From: Pseudomonas sp. 7SR1
GTDB taxonomy: Bacteria > Pseudomonadota > Gammaproteobacteria > Pseudomonadales > Pseudomonadaceae
Reading direction: 5' to 3'
Assembly: GCF_900156465.1 (NCBI RefSeq)
Contig: NZ_LT707064.1
Coordinates: 1,648,001 to 1,712,000 of the forward strand
Length of the DNA: 64,000 nucleotides
Position numbers and translations under genes: made by a program. The notes under the pieces were generated by a model, which made no database searches, was not told where the DNA came from, and worked only from the letters and a program-made list of their open reading frames with translations. This document shows positions 27,401-34,297 of the stretch, piece after piece (position 1 is the first letter of the stretch; each line of letters begins with the position of its first letter).

Positions 27401-27837
27401 CGCGAATGTTGATCGAGGAGCTGAGGGCCGGTGCCAGGCGTCTGCGGGAGTTGGGGCGAACCACCCGCATCATGATGACCAAGGCGAAGCTGCCCAACGT
27501 TGGCGCGGTGGAGTACTTGCTACAGGAACAGGAGATCAGCATCCGCAAGGCCGGTGGCCGGGTGGATATTTCAGACAATAAAGGCAACGACTTCCTGCAG
27601 GTCTACGAGATTCGCGAGAGGCGCAACAACCGCGTGCTGTGGTTCGCGCACTTCCATTATCTGAAACAGGATGCAGCGGCGGATGCCTTTACCAAGGCTC
27701 ACCTGAAGACATTCGAGCAGGGCGGGCGGGGGCTTGAGTTCCAGAAAGCCCAGCAGAAGGCCGGCCAGGCGGTTGAGCGGATCTGGCGTGCCGACATTGG
27801 CAGCGCCGCCGCCAAGGCGTTGTTCCTCTCGGTGTAG
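24412..27837 (+). CDS. Giant toxin-like protein (DUF6543/dermonecrotic-like), paralogue B
   Basis: A protein of 1141 residues, a shorter paralogue of 16012-20625. N-terminal similarity includes LLEGYQQHLVDFWS; middle landmarks are IGQHYPELLQRKLLNDP, MFVIGPEDASLGPHVLYRP and AIKQAGALQDSVLAGL. Two hydrophobic stretches at about 711-735 (WVAFNLLLPLLDGPVMMIGL) and 757-780 (AAALMGLALVLVQGG) align with those of paralogue A. Then comes WFAQVEGKWYRV with ARTGPWL and a C-terminal VLWFAHFHY (about residue 1075) with AHLKTFEQ. It lacks the 400-residue charged helical insertion. ATG 24412 follows GGAAAA. No signal peptide and no known catalytic motif. Divergent from an AraC gene. Its paralogy with A is secure; toxin function is inferred. 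Confidence 0.72.
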   Translation: MSTSSPTPSMTSSPRPLRTDDEITSWALNVHLLFASRPSLTDVARTTLQALLDERYPTLAPAAATAVILEPQWRMDGGQPHKVGYNTHGLADLLLERCRGVGARTFSQGSFLAKFPGAETPQGEKVPLDELQQMLEEGASTLLEGYQQHLVDFWSTDAPSVWRQLSDLFKAQLQQAASALVGEELATVQAVLDYPEPARRQRALGQGTTRACVTFVYEGDSNVPHPRDVLVLAMSRRLGEREIALLYTLTGGIEVFGSVAAMEASWFGARRADDSKLRNYTPEQDIFDALTLCLLERQLQLLARIQPSAYPDTASLEREVALVSGPGTLLGAFRSGHESRLSKLQQVLPSWLRNAPLADRGAYGRLLSSLAAQHRRSVSFMAGISNILEFADQALKEKMLEDDPSRTDISVNEIEVTLSRSSNSPFEIIDPPFPPPRSATQTRTFPEMAIRNLEAFPWSPSKITYRGGEPPAWMTYEYLRDLTSRADIGQHYPELLQRKLLNDPLDVARRQQRFADRLAILLPLQALELKIKKNLTDMAYRFVVAVLRPTLSAGFAAGYEPVIRPLAFLTDAQATPNVVADMFVIGPEDASLGPHVLYRPASSTPLMEFASRAALFDAIKQAGALQDSVLAGLEPSARRVYANGGFQEPHIGRVLLSDATAPRSPEPALLGREPLQGDIVGALYKACARALIEQAKRASVSDSQTRWDSFMQFGWVAFNLLLPLLDGPVMMIGLLAQLTEQLDEFIDSEGVQDSAEALAAALMGLALVLVQGGARLGAISRLESRARIEHEAPVALPGNAIIKEPALAASASPYGAKARLVYGWSSPRTHFSAPELARLDTFQLASPSTSQGLVVSGEYQGLYQRGSLWFAQVEGKWYRVSRRLEGVVIIDAAHPARTGPWLEHDGQGRWRLGLRPRLLGGAGGLSIRAAKKLKSLEKKGRDLLGTLDQQMSDVGWLSRSERPPIDVEDLIVGKATGFDRCAEEIEQLTQALGDQVPRMLIEELRAGARRLRELGRTTRIMMTKAKLPNVGAVEYLLQEQEISIRKAGGRVDISDNKGNDFLQVYEIRERRNNRVLWFAHFHYLKQDAAADAFTKAHLKTFEQGGRGLEFQKAQQKAGQAVERIWRADIGSAAAKALFLSV

Positions 27838-27842
27838 CGGTG

Positions 27843-27868
27843 TGAGGCGCGAGGAGACTCGCGCCTCA
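27843..27868. terminator. Hairpin between convergent giant gene and asparaginase
   Basis: TGAGGCGCGAG (27843-27853) pairs perfectly with CTCGCGCCTCA (27858-27868) around GAGA. There is no long T run on either side. It lies between the ends of two convergent genes. Confidence 0.6.
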
Positions 27869-27882
27869 GCGGTTTGCAGGGC

Positions 27883-28887
27883 TCAGCTCAGCTCGCCGCA
27901 TAGGTCCAGCTCAACCAGCCGGCGGACATCCTCCACGGCCAGCCCGGCGCCTATCAACGCTTGCAGCTTGCCGAACGCCGCCTCGCGGGTCATGCCGCCA
28001 CCGGACAGCACCCCAACGCCTCGCAAGCGGCTGCCGGCTTCGTACACGTCCAGTTCCACGCCGCCTTCATGGCATTGAGTCACCGCCACCACTACCACGC
28101 CGCTGTCCCGTGCCCGCTCCAGGCTGGCGAGGAAGGCCGGGTTGTCGCTTGGCCCGGTGCCGCTACCGTAGCACTCCAATACCAAACCCTGGATACCACT
28201 GCCGAGCAGGCCATCGAGGATCTCGGCGCTGATGCCGGGAAACAGAGGCAATGCCGCGATATTGGCCAGTTGTCTTGACTGCCGGTAATTCAGCTCGGCC
28301 GGCAGGGACGTGGCTTTCGCTGCGCCGCCCTGGCGCTCCAGGCGCTTGAACGGATGGCGACCGAAACTGCGCACTTTCGCGCACCGGGTCGGTGCCAGCA
28401 GCTCCCCGTGGAAGTACAGGTGCACGCCCGGGGCCAGGCCCTGGCCGAGGGCGACCAGCGCGCCGCTGAGGTTCTCCCAGGCGTCGCTGTCGGTCACGCC
28501 GGCGGGCAGCATGGAACCGGTGAAACATACCCGGGCATGCAGGCCCAGCAGTTGGAAACTCATCGCCGCCGCGCTGTAGGCCAGGGTATCGGTGCCGTGC
28601 AGGATCAGCACGCTGTCGCAACCCTGTACATCCACGGCATCGACCACCGCTTCGCGCAGTTGCTGCCAGTAGGCCGGGGTCATGTTCGCGCTGTCGATCA
28701 GAGGCGACATCTCCCGGAAGCGCCACTGCGGGATCACGAGTTCGGGTTGGCTGTGCAGGTAATCGCGCATGCGCGCTTCGAAGCCGGAAGCCGGGGCCAG
28801 GCCCTGGGCGCTGGCCTGCATGCCGATGGTGCCGCCGGTATAGAGCACCATGACGTGCTGGGCGGCAGGGTAGGTCGAGCAATTCAT
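27883..28887 (-). CDS. ansA: L-asparaginase, cytoplasmic type I
   Basis: Hydrolyses asparagine to aspartate and ammonia. 334 residues without a signal peptide, so the cytoplasmic form. Both threonine active-site motifs are present: VLYTGGTIGM near residue 15 and LILHGTDTLAYSA near 95; the serine/aspartate region IDSANMTPAYW is also conserved. GGVELDVYEAGSRL and GGGMTREAAFGKL fit the C-terminal domain. ATG 28887 has CGGAGAA upstream. With the amino-acid symporter and aspartase genes transcribed in the same direction, it could feed asparagine through aspartate to fumarate. The intervening structured gap suggests separate transcripts. Confidence 0.92.
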   Translation of the reverse strand: MNCSTYPAAQHVMVLYTGGTIGMQASAQGLAPASGFEARMRDYLHSQPELVIPQWRFREMSPLIDSANMTPAYWQQLREAVVDAVDVQGCDSVLILHGTDTLAYSAAAMSFQLLGLHARVCFTGSMLPAGVTDSDAWENLSGALVALGQGLAPGVHLYFHGELLAPTRCAKVRSFGRHPFKRLERQGGAAKATSLPAELNYRQSRQLANIAALPLFPGISAEILDGLLGSGIQGLVLECYGSGTGPSDNPAFLASLERARDSGVVVVAVTQCHEGGVELDVYEAGSRLRGVGVLSGGGMTREAAFGKLQALIGAGLAVEDVRRLVELDLCGELS

Positions 28888-28910
28888 GGTTGTTCTCCGA
28901 GGACGAAAGC

Positions 28911-29003
28911 GGCAGCTTCGTCGAGCTGCCCCAACATAAGGTCGAGCATGACGCCGACCTTACGCTGTGTCACGCCGGGCGCAGGGGATGCGCCCGGTTT
29001 TTT
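28911..29003 (+). ncRNA. Candidate structured RNA ending in a terminator, + strand
   Basis: Three consecutive stems: GGCAGCT/AGCTGCC (28911-28930), TAAGGTCG/CGACCTTA (28937-28962) and CCGGGCGCA/TGCGCCCGG (28975-28997), the last followed by six T residues. The terminator orientation is +, while both flanking genes are on -, and no + gene ends here. This may be a small RNA, possibly antisense to the ansA 5' leader. If read on -, the stems form the ansA leader. No promoter was identified. Confidence 0.4.
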
Positions 29004-29019
29004 GCAACAAGCCTGCCGA

Positions 29020-30465
29020 TCAGCGTTGCGCTGCGGTCGCGCCGGTCACTGCTTCAGGCTGGGGAGCCGAAGACGGGTTGGCTGGCCAGGCCTTGCGGTC
29101 CAGATCCAGGTCCGGGAACCTGGCGGAGTCGAAGACCGGTACCTTGATGCCGCAAGAGCGCTGGTCGTCGTAGTCGCGCAGGATGCGCATGCCGACCTTG
29201 AACAGCAGGAACAGCGCGATCAGGTTCACGAACGCCAGCAGGGTCATGGTGATGTCGGCGAAGGCAAACACGGTGCTGAGGTTTTCGATGGCACCCCAGA
29301 AGATCAGCACCAGGACCAGCGCGCGGTAGCCGATCAAGGCCTTGCGGTTTTCACCCACCATGAAGCGCAGGTTGTTCTCGCCCAGATAGTAGTTGTAGAG
29401 AATCGAGGTGAAGACGAACAGCGCCAGGGCCACGGAAATGAACATCCGGCCCCAGTCGCCCACGACGGCAGCCAGGGAGTTCTGGGTCAGGGCAATGCCG
29501 TCGCCTTCGAAGCCAGGGGTGTAGAAGCCCGACAGCAGGATCAGCAGCGCGGTGCAGGTGCAGATCACGAAGGTGTCCAGGAAAACACTGAACGCCTGGA
29601 CCACGCCCTGGGCGACCGGGTGCTCGACCGAGGCGACAGCGGCCACGTTAGGCGCACTGCCCAGGCCCGCTTCGTTGGCGAAGACGCCACGCTTGACGCC
29701 CATGACGATGGCGCTGCCGATCAGGCCGCCGAAAGCCTGGTCCAGGCCGAAGGCGCTTTTGACGATGGTCACGAGCATGGCCGGTACATGGTCGAACTGC
29801 AGCACGATCACGTAGATGGTCACGGCGATGTAGGCCAGGGTCTTCACAGGCACCAGCAGGTCGGCGACCTTGGCGATACGCTTGATCCCGCCGATGAACA
29901 CCAGGCCCAGCAGCACCGCCAGGCCCAGGCCGGTGTAGGTGGTGTCGAGACCGAAGGCGTTGTTCAGCGAGTGGGTCACGGCGTGGGCTTGCAGGCCGTT
30001 GAAGGCAAAGCCGAAGGTGACCAGCAGCAGGAACGCCATGATCATGCCCAGCCAGCGTTTCTGCAGGCCGTGCTGGATATAGTAGGACGGGCCGCCACGG
30101 TACTGGCCTTCGGAGTCGCAGCGCTTGTAGAGCTGGCCGAGGGAGCATTCGAAGAAGCTGCTGGACATGCCGACCAGCGCGGTCACCCACATCCAGAACA
30201 CCGCGCCGGGGCCGCCGAGAGTCACGGCGATGCCGACACCGGCGATGTTGCCCGCGCCGACACGACCGGCGAGGCTGAGCATCAGGGCCTGGAAGGAACT
30301 GAGCTGGTCGGTGCTGCTCTTGAGGCTGTCACGGAACACCGAGAACATGTGGAAGAAATGACGGAACTGGACGAAACGCGAGCGGATCGTGAAGTAGCCG
30401 CCGAGCCCGACGATGAGCACGATCAGCACTTTCCCTGAGAGGAAGTCGTTGATGACTTCAAGCAT
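29020..30465 (-). CDS. Alanine/glycine:cation symporter (AGCS family)
   Basis: Inner-membrane sodium-coupled amino-acid transporter of 481 residues. The family signature GAGNIAGVGIAVTLGGPGAV is near residue 83, followed by FWMWVTALVGMSSSFFECSL and many membrane spans; GVFANEAGLGSAPNVAA is the second conserved motif. ATG 30465 has GAGGAA five bases upstream; an in-frame start 14 codons earlier has no good ribosome-binding site. Substrate is probably alanine or glycine by family, though the neighbouring asparaginase and aspartase invite a test with other amino acids. The 448-base gap upstream holds a hairpin array and the aspA terminator. Confidence 0.9.
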   Translation of the reverse strand: MLEVINDFLSGKVLIVLIVGLGGYFTIRSRFVQFRHFFHMFSVFRDSLKSSTDQLSSFQALMLSLAGRVGAGNIAGVGIAVTLGGPGAVFWMWVTALVGMSSSFFECSLGQLYKRCDSEGQYRGGPSYYIQHGLQKRWLGMIMAFLLLVTFGFAFNGLQAHAVTHSLNNAFGLDTTYTGLGLAVLLGLVFIGGIKRIAKVADLLVPVKTLAYIAVTIYVIVLQFDHVPAMLVTIVKSAFGLDQAFGGLIGSAIVMGVKRGVFANEAGLGSAPNVAAVASVEHPVAQGVVQAFSVFLDTFVICTCTALLILLSGFYTPGFEGDGIALTQNSLAAVVGDWGRMFISVALALFVFTSILYNYYLGENNLRFMVGENRKALIGYRALVLVLIFWGAIENLSTVFAFADITMTLLAFVNLIALFLLFKVGMRILRDYDDQRSCGIKVPVFDSARFPDLDLDRKAWPANPSSAPQPEAVTGATAAQR

Positions 30466-30650
30466 GAGTATTCCTCGCTGTTTTTTGTTTAAGCAAATGC
30501 TGGCCATTTGGAAACATCACGTTACATCCGTCGGCGCACGGCTTGACAGGTGAGGCGAGGTTTCGTCCCGGTCCAATTCGCGGGTTGTTATTAGTTCGGG
30601 TTTCGCATGTTTAAGGTCTCGCTACCGACGACCACTCATGCGAAGAGGGG

Positions 30651-30773
30651 CGGCACTATACCTATCAGTGCCGTGCCCGTCTGCACGGTTGTGGTGCAAG
30701 CGACGAAACGTCGTGCCGCAATCGGTACGAATCGCAGCCTTCGACAGCCCATCAAAGGAGCTGTCGAAGGCTG
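30651..30773. repeat. Array of hairpins including a REP-like 14-bp inverted repeat
   Basis: In the 448-base gap 30466-30913, four stems follow each other: CGGCACT/AGTGCCG (30651-30673), CCGTGC/GCACGG (30671-30688), CGACG/CGTCG (30701-30713) and CAGCCTTCGACAGC/GCTGTCGAAGGCTG (30735-30773). The last resembles a known Pseudomonas intergenic repeat (GAGCTGCCGAAGGCTGCGAT type). The remainder shows no gene. Confidence 0.65.
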
Positions 30774-30824
30774 AGATCTGTCCCGATGTTGTCAATTTCG
30801 GCATAAGCCCTCCCTGGCGATGGC

Positions 30825-30860
30825 AAAAAAAGGGCTTGGGGAAAAAATTCCCCAAGCCCT
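30825..30860 (-). terminator. Intrinsic terminator after aspA
   Basis: A perfect 13-bp stem AGGGCTTGGGGAA/TTCCCCAAGCCCT with a four-A loop. Read on the - strand it is followed by seven T residues, 54 bases after the aspA stop. Confidence 0.93.
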
Positions 30861-30913
30861 CAAAAGGTGAGAGGTGTCTAGTCCCTCGACCTGGTGAGCA
30901 ATGCTCGCATCTG

Positions 30914-32338
30914 TCACGCCTTGAGCGGGACCAGACGCGGAGCGATCATGTTTTCCGGGCGCAGGATGTCGTCGAGCATGGCGTCGTCGAGCAGACCTTC
31001 TTCGCGCACCAGTTCCAGCACGCCGCGTCCGCTTTCCAGCGCGACGCGGGCAATGCGAGTGGCGTTTTCATAGCCGATGTACGGGTTCAGCGCGGTGACC
31101 AGGCCGATCGAGTGCTCGACCAGTTCACGGCAGCGCGCTTCGTTGGCGGTGATGCCGACGATGCAGTGTTCGCGCAGCATGTCCATGGCCCGTTGCAGCA
31201 GGCGGATCGAGTCGAAGATCTTGAAGGCGATCAGCGGCTCCATCACGTTCAGTTGCAGCTGGCCGCCTTCGGCCGCCATGGTCAGGGCCAGGTCGTTGCC
31301 GATGATCTGGAATGCCACCTGGTTGACCGCTTCCGGGATCACCGGGTTGACCTTGCCGGGCATGATCGAACTGCCTGGCTGACGGGCCGGCAGGTTGATT
31401 TCGTTGATGCCGGTGCGCGGGCCGCTGGACAGCAGGCGCAGGTCGTTGCAGATTTTCGACAGCTTGACCGCGGTGCGCTTGAGCATGCCGGAGAACAGCA
31501 CGAAGGCCCCCATGTCGGACGTGGCTTCGATCAGGTCGGCGGCGGGCACCAGCGGCTGGCCGCTGATAGTGGCCAGGCGCTGCACGGCCAGGGCCTGGTA
31601 GCGCGGGTCGGCGTTGATGCCGGTGCCGATGGCGGTGCCACCCAGGTTCACTTCGGTGAGCAGTTCGGGCGCCAGGGTTTTCAGGCGCGCCAAGTCTTCG
31701 CCCAGGGTCGTGGCGAAGGCGCGGAATTCCTGGCCGAGGGTCATCGGCACGGCGTCTTGCAGCTGGGTGCGGCCCATTTTCAGGACGTGGCTGAACTCTT
31801 CGCCCTTGGCGGCGAATGCCTGGATCAGGCTTTCGAGGCTGGCCAGCAACGCATCGTGGCCCAGCAGCAGACCCAGGCGGATCGCGGTCGGGTAGGCGTC
31901 GTTGGTGGACTGCGCCATGTTCACGTCGTTGTTGGGGTGCAGGTATTGGTACTCGCCTTTCTGGTGACCCATGGCCTCCAGCGCGATGTTGGCGATGACT
32001 TCGTTGGCATTCATGTTGGTCGACGTGCCGGCGCCGCCCTGGATCATGTCCACCACGAATTCTTCGTGGAAATCGCCGCGGATCAGACGGGCACAGGCTT
32101 CGCTGATGGCTGCATGCTTGGCTTCGCTGAGCTGGCCCAGCTCGCGGTTGGCATCGGCGGCGGCCTGCTTGACCATTGCCAGACCGACCACCAGCTTGGG
32201 GTAATGCGAGATCGGAACGCCCGAGAGGCGGAAGTTGTTCACCGCTCGCAGGGTCTGGATGCCGTAATACGCTTGCGCTGGTACTTCGAGTACGCCAAGC
32301 AGATCTTTTTCTGTGCGGAATGATGCAGCGGAAGACAT
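30914..32338 (-). CDS. aspA: Aspartate ammonia-lyase (aspartase)
   Basis: Cytosolic enzyme that converts aspartate to fumarate and ammonia. 474 residues, normal for the family. Conserved marks are GAGTSTNMNANEVIANIA, NDVNMAQSTNDAYPTAIR, the HVLKMGRTQLQDAVPMTLGQ block and the mobile-loop signature GSSIMPGKVNPVIPE with its catalytic Ser. Asp/Thr anchors distinguishing aspartase from fumarase (the early STNM and GTAIGTG motifs) are in place. ATG 32338 lacks a strong ribosome-binding site. Divergent from a LysR gene, which may regulate it. A strong terminator follows. Confidence 0.95.
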   Translation of the reverse strand: MSSAASFRTEKDLLGVLEVPAQAYYGIQTLRAVNNFRLSGVPISHYPKLVVGLAMVKQAAADANRELGQLSEAKHAAISEACARLIRGDFHEEFVVDMIQGGAGTSTNMNANEVIANIALEAMGHQKGEYQYLHPNNDVNMAQSTNDAYPTAIRLGLLLGHDALLASLESLIQAFAAKGEEFSHVLKMGRTQLQDAVPMTLGQEFRAFATTLGEDLARLKTLAPELLTEVNLGGTAIGTGINADPRYQALAVQRLATISGQPLVPAADLIEATSDMGAFVLFSGMLKRTAVKLSKICNDLRLLSSGPRTGINEINLPARQPGSSIMPGKVNPVIPEAVNQVAFQIIGNDLALTMAAEGGQLQLNVMEPLIAFKIFDSIRLLQRAMDMLREHCIVGITANEARCRELVEHSIGLVTALNPYIGYENATRIARVALESGRGVLELVREEGLLDDAMLDDILRPENMIAPRLVPLKA

Positions 32339-32542
32339 GATGGAAAATCATCTCGATAAGGACCCGGACTGTGCCGGAACGCTGTGGATCCTAGGCCTTC
32401 AGGAAAATAAGGGCCAATGCTGTTAAACACTGCCCTATGCATATTCGGCATAATGCACATGTGACGCCGGGCGAACGGCGAACGTGTGACCTGTTTTGGT
32501 GCGTGTGTCGTGCATGCGTTGGGCATGTGCAGGGAGAACGTG
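32339..32542. promoter_or_regulatory. Divergent aspA / LysR intergenic region with TGCAT dyad
   Basis: 204 bases between divergent starts. ATGCAT at 32437-32442 and AATGCA near 32452-32457 form an inverted TGCAT-N10-ATGCA, and GGCATAATG could serve as a -10-like stretch. The spacing and T/A symmetry are compatible with a LysR binding site. Inference only. Confidence 0.4.
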
Positions 32543-33460
32543 ATGAATCTTGAAAGCAAATGGCTCGAGGACTTCAGTGCCCTGGCCGCCACTCGCAGTT
32601 TCTCCCAGGCGGCCGAGCGCCGCTTCGTGACGCAACCGGCTTTCAGCCGACGCATCCGCAGCCTTGAGGCGGCGCTGGGGCTGACGCTGGTCAACCGCTC
32701 CCGCACGCCGGTGGAACTGACGGCGGCGGGGCAGTTGTTCCTGGTGACGGCACGCACCGTGGTGGAGCAACTGGGCGAGGTGCTGCGTCACCTGCATCAC
32801 CTGGAGGGTGGACAGGGCGAGGTGATACAGGTGGCGGCCGCGCATTCCCTGGCCCTGGGCTTTTTCCCACGCTGGATCGCCCAACTGCGCAATGAAGGCA
32901 TGAACATCGCCACCCGGCTGGTGGCCACCAACGTGGGCGATGCCGTCCATGCCCTGCGCGAAGGCGGCTGCGATTTGATGCTGGCCTTCTATGACCCGGA
33001 TTCGGCCATGCAGATGGATCCGGAGATCTTCCCGTCACTGCACCTGGGCCAGACCGAAATGCTGCCGGTATGCGCCGCCGATGCCGATGGCAGGCCGCTG
33101 TTCGATCTCGAAGGCGAGGCCAGCGTGCCGTTGCTGGCCTACAGCGCCGGGGCGTTCCTCGGACGCTCGGTGAACCAGTTGCTGCGCCAGCGGGCGCTGC
33201 GTTTCACCACGGTCTACGAAACGGCCATGGCCGACAGCCTCAAGAGCATGGCCCTGGAAGGCCTGGGCATCGCCTGGGTGCCGCAACTGAGCGTGCGCGC
33301 CGAGCTGGCCCGAGGTGAACTGGTGATCTGCGGCGGTACCCAATGGCATGTACCGCTGGAGATCCGCCTGTATCGCTGCGCCCTGGTGCGCAAGGCCAAT
33401 GTACGACTGCTCTGGCGCAAGCTCGAGGGGGGCGTGGCCCAGGGTGCCATCGGATCCTGA
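32543..33460 (+). CDS. LysR-family transcription regulator
   Basis: A regulator of 305 residues. The N-terminal winged helix (about 4-62) reads WLEDFSALAATRSFSQAAER then FVTQPAFSRRIRSLEAALG, the classic LysR recognition region. The effector domain (about 90-300) includes VIQVAAAHSLALGFFPRW and ALEGLGIAWVPQL. ATG 32543 has AGGGAG six bases upstream; 19 extra upstream codons are open but lack one. Divergent from aspA, so regulation of aspartate use is the simplest hypothesis; the same pairing is, from memory, present in P. aeruginosa (PA5428-PA5429). Followed by a REP pair. Confidence 0.9.
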   Translation: MNLESKWLEDFSALAATRSFSQAAERRFVTQPAFSRRIRSLEAALGLTLVNRSRTPVELTAAGQLFLVTARTVVEQLGEVLRHLHHLEGGQGEVIQVAAAHSLALGFFPRWIAQLRNEGMNIATRLVATNVGDAVHALREGGCDLMLAFYDPDSAMQMDPEIFPSLHLGQTEMLPVCAADADGRPLFDLEGEASVPLLAYSAGAFLGRSVNQLLRQRALRFTTVYETAMADSLKSMALEGLGIAWVPQLSVRAELARGELVICGGTQWHVPLEIRLYRCALVRKANVRLLWRKLEGGVAQGAIGS

Positions 33461-33478
33461 AAACAACACGCAACCCCT

Positions 33479-33568
33479 TGTGGGAGCGAGCTTGCTCGCA
33501 ATGGCGTTGGCTCTGCAGCATTGATGGCGACTGACACACCGCTATCGCGATCAAGCTCGCTCCCACAG
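33479..33568. repeat. REP doublet
   Basis: TGTGGGAGCGAGCTTGCTCG (from 33479) and inverted TCAAGCTCGCTCCCACAG (ending 33568), about 45 bases apart. GAGCGAGC-type Pseudomonas REP in BIME form, between the LysR gene and the purE promoter. Confidence 0.9.
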
Positions 33569-33670
33569 GGATGCGGGCTGTTCCCTCGCTGACCTGCGAG
33601 TCAATAAAGCCGCCGCTTCAGCCCAAATGACAGATGGTCGGCGAAGATGCGTTTAACGCACCGTTTTCGG

Positions 33671-33755
33671 TATACTGCCCGGCCTTCGGTCGGTTCGCCC
33701 GGCCATAATTCGTACAACAAGCCACGCTGGTTTCCCGCGTGGCTTGTTGTTTTTT
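33671..33755 (+). promoter_or_regulatory. purE promoter and terminator-containing leader (possible attenuator)
   Basis: TATACT at 33671-33676 is a good -10. The leader then carries a perfect 13-bp stem CAACAAGCCACGC/GCGTGGCTTGTTG (33715-33749), a 9-base loop and six T residues (33750-33755), 38 bases before purE. No + gene ends between this -10 and the stem, so the terminator would act on purE's own transcript, giving an approximately 75-nt RNA. Confidence 0.65.
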
Positions 33756-33793
33756 GACGCGCCCGCGGGCGCCCAGAGAGAAGAGGCACGACG

Positions 33794-34285
33794 ATGAGTG
33801 CACTGGTTGGCGTGATCATGGGCTCCAAGTCCGATTGGTCCACCCTTAGCCACACCGCCGATATGCTGGAAAAGCTCGGCATCCCCTATGAGGTGAAAGT
33901 GGTTTCCGCCCACCGCACCCCGGATCTGCTGTTCCAGTACGCCGAAGAGGCCGAGGCTCGTGGCATCGAGGTGATCATCGCCGGTGCCGGTGGCGCGGCC
34001 CACCTGCCGGGCATGTGTGCGGCCAAGACGCACCTGCCGGTGCTGGGCGTGCCGGTACAGTCGTCGATGCTCTCGGGAGTCGATTCGCTGCTGTCCATCG
34101 TGCAGATGCCGGCCGGCATTCCGGTCGCGACCCTGGCCATCGGCAAGGCTGGCGCGATCAACGCGGCCCTGCTCTCGGCGAGCATCCTGGGCGCCAAGCA
34201 CCCACAATTTCATACCGTATTGAAGAAATTCCGCGCTGAACAGACAGACAGCGTCCTGGACAATCCGGACCCACGCATTGCCTGA
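33794..34285 (+). CDS. purE: N5-carboxyaminoimidazole ribonucleotide mutase
   Basis: Class I PurE, 163 residues, converting N5-CAIR to CAIR in purine synthesis. Conserved motifs are [12 protein letters not shown] at the N-terminus, the SAHRTPD loop (catalytic His), [17 protein letters not shown] and [23 protein letters not shown] 33794 has AGAGG seven bases upstream. purK follows after 12 bases, so the two are cotranscribed; together they replace the bicarbonate-dependent step. Its expression may depend on read-through of the leader terminator upstream. Confidence 0.97.
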   Translation: MSALVGVIMGSKSDWSTLSHTADMLEKLGIPYEVKVVSAHRTPDLLFQYAEEAEARGIEVIIAGAGGAAHLPGMCAAKTHLPVLGVPVQSSMLSGVDSLLSIVQMPAGIPVATLAIGKAGAINAALLSASILGAKHPQFHTVLKKFRAEQTDSVLDNPDPRIA

Positions 34286-34297
34286 GGTGGTTGACGA

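Noticed and set aside
28354..30438. A 694-codon + strand frame over ansA and agcS
   Set aside because: His- and Gln-rich shadow crossing two real genes and the structured gap between them.
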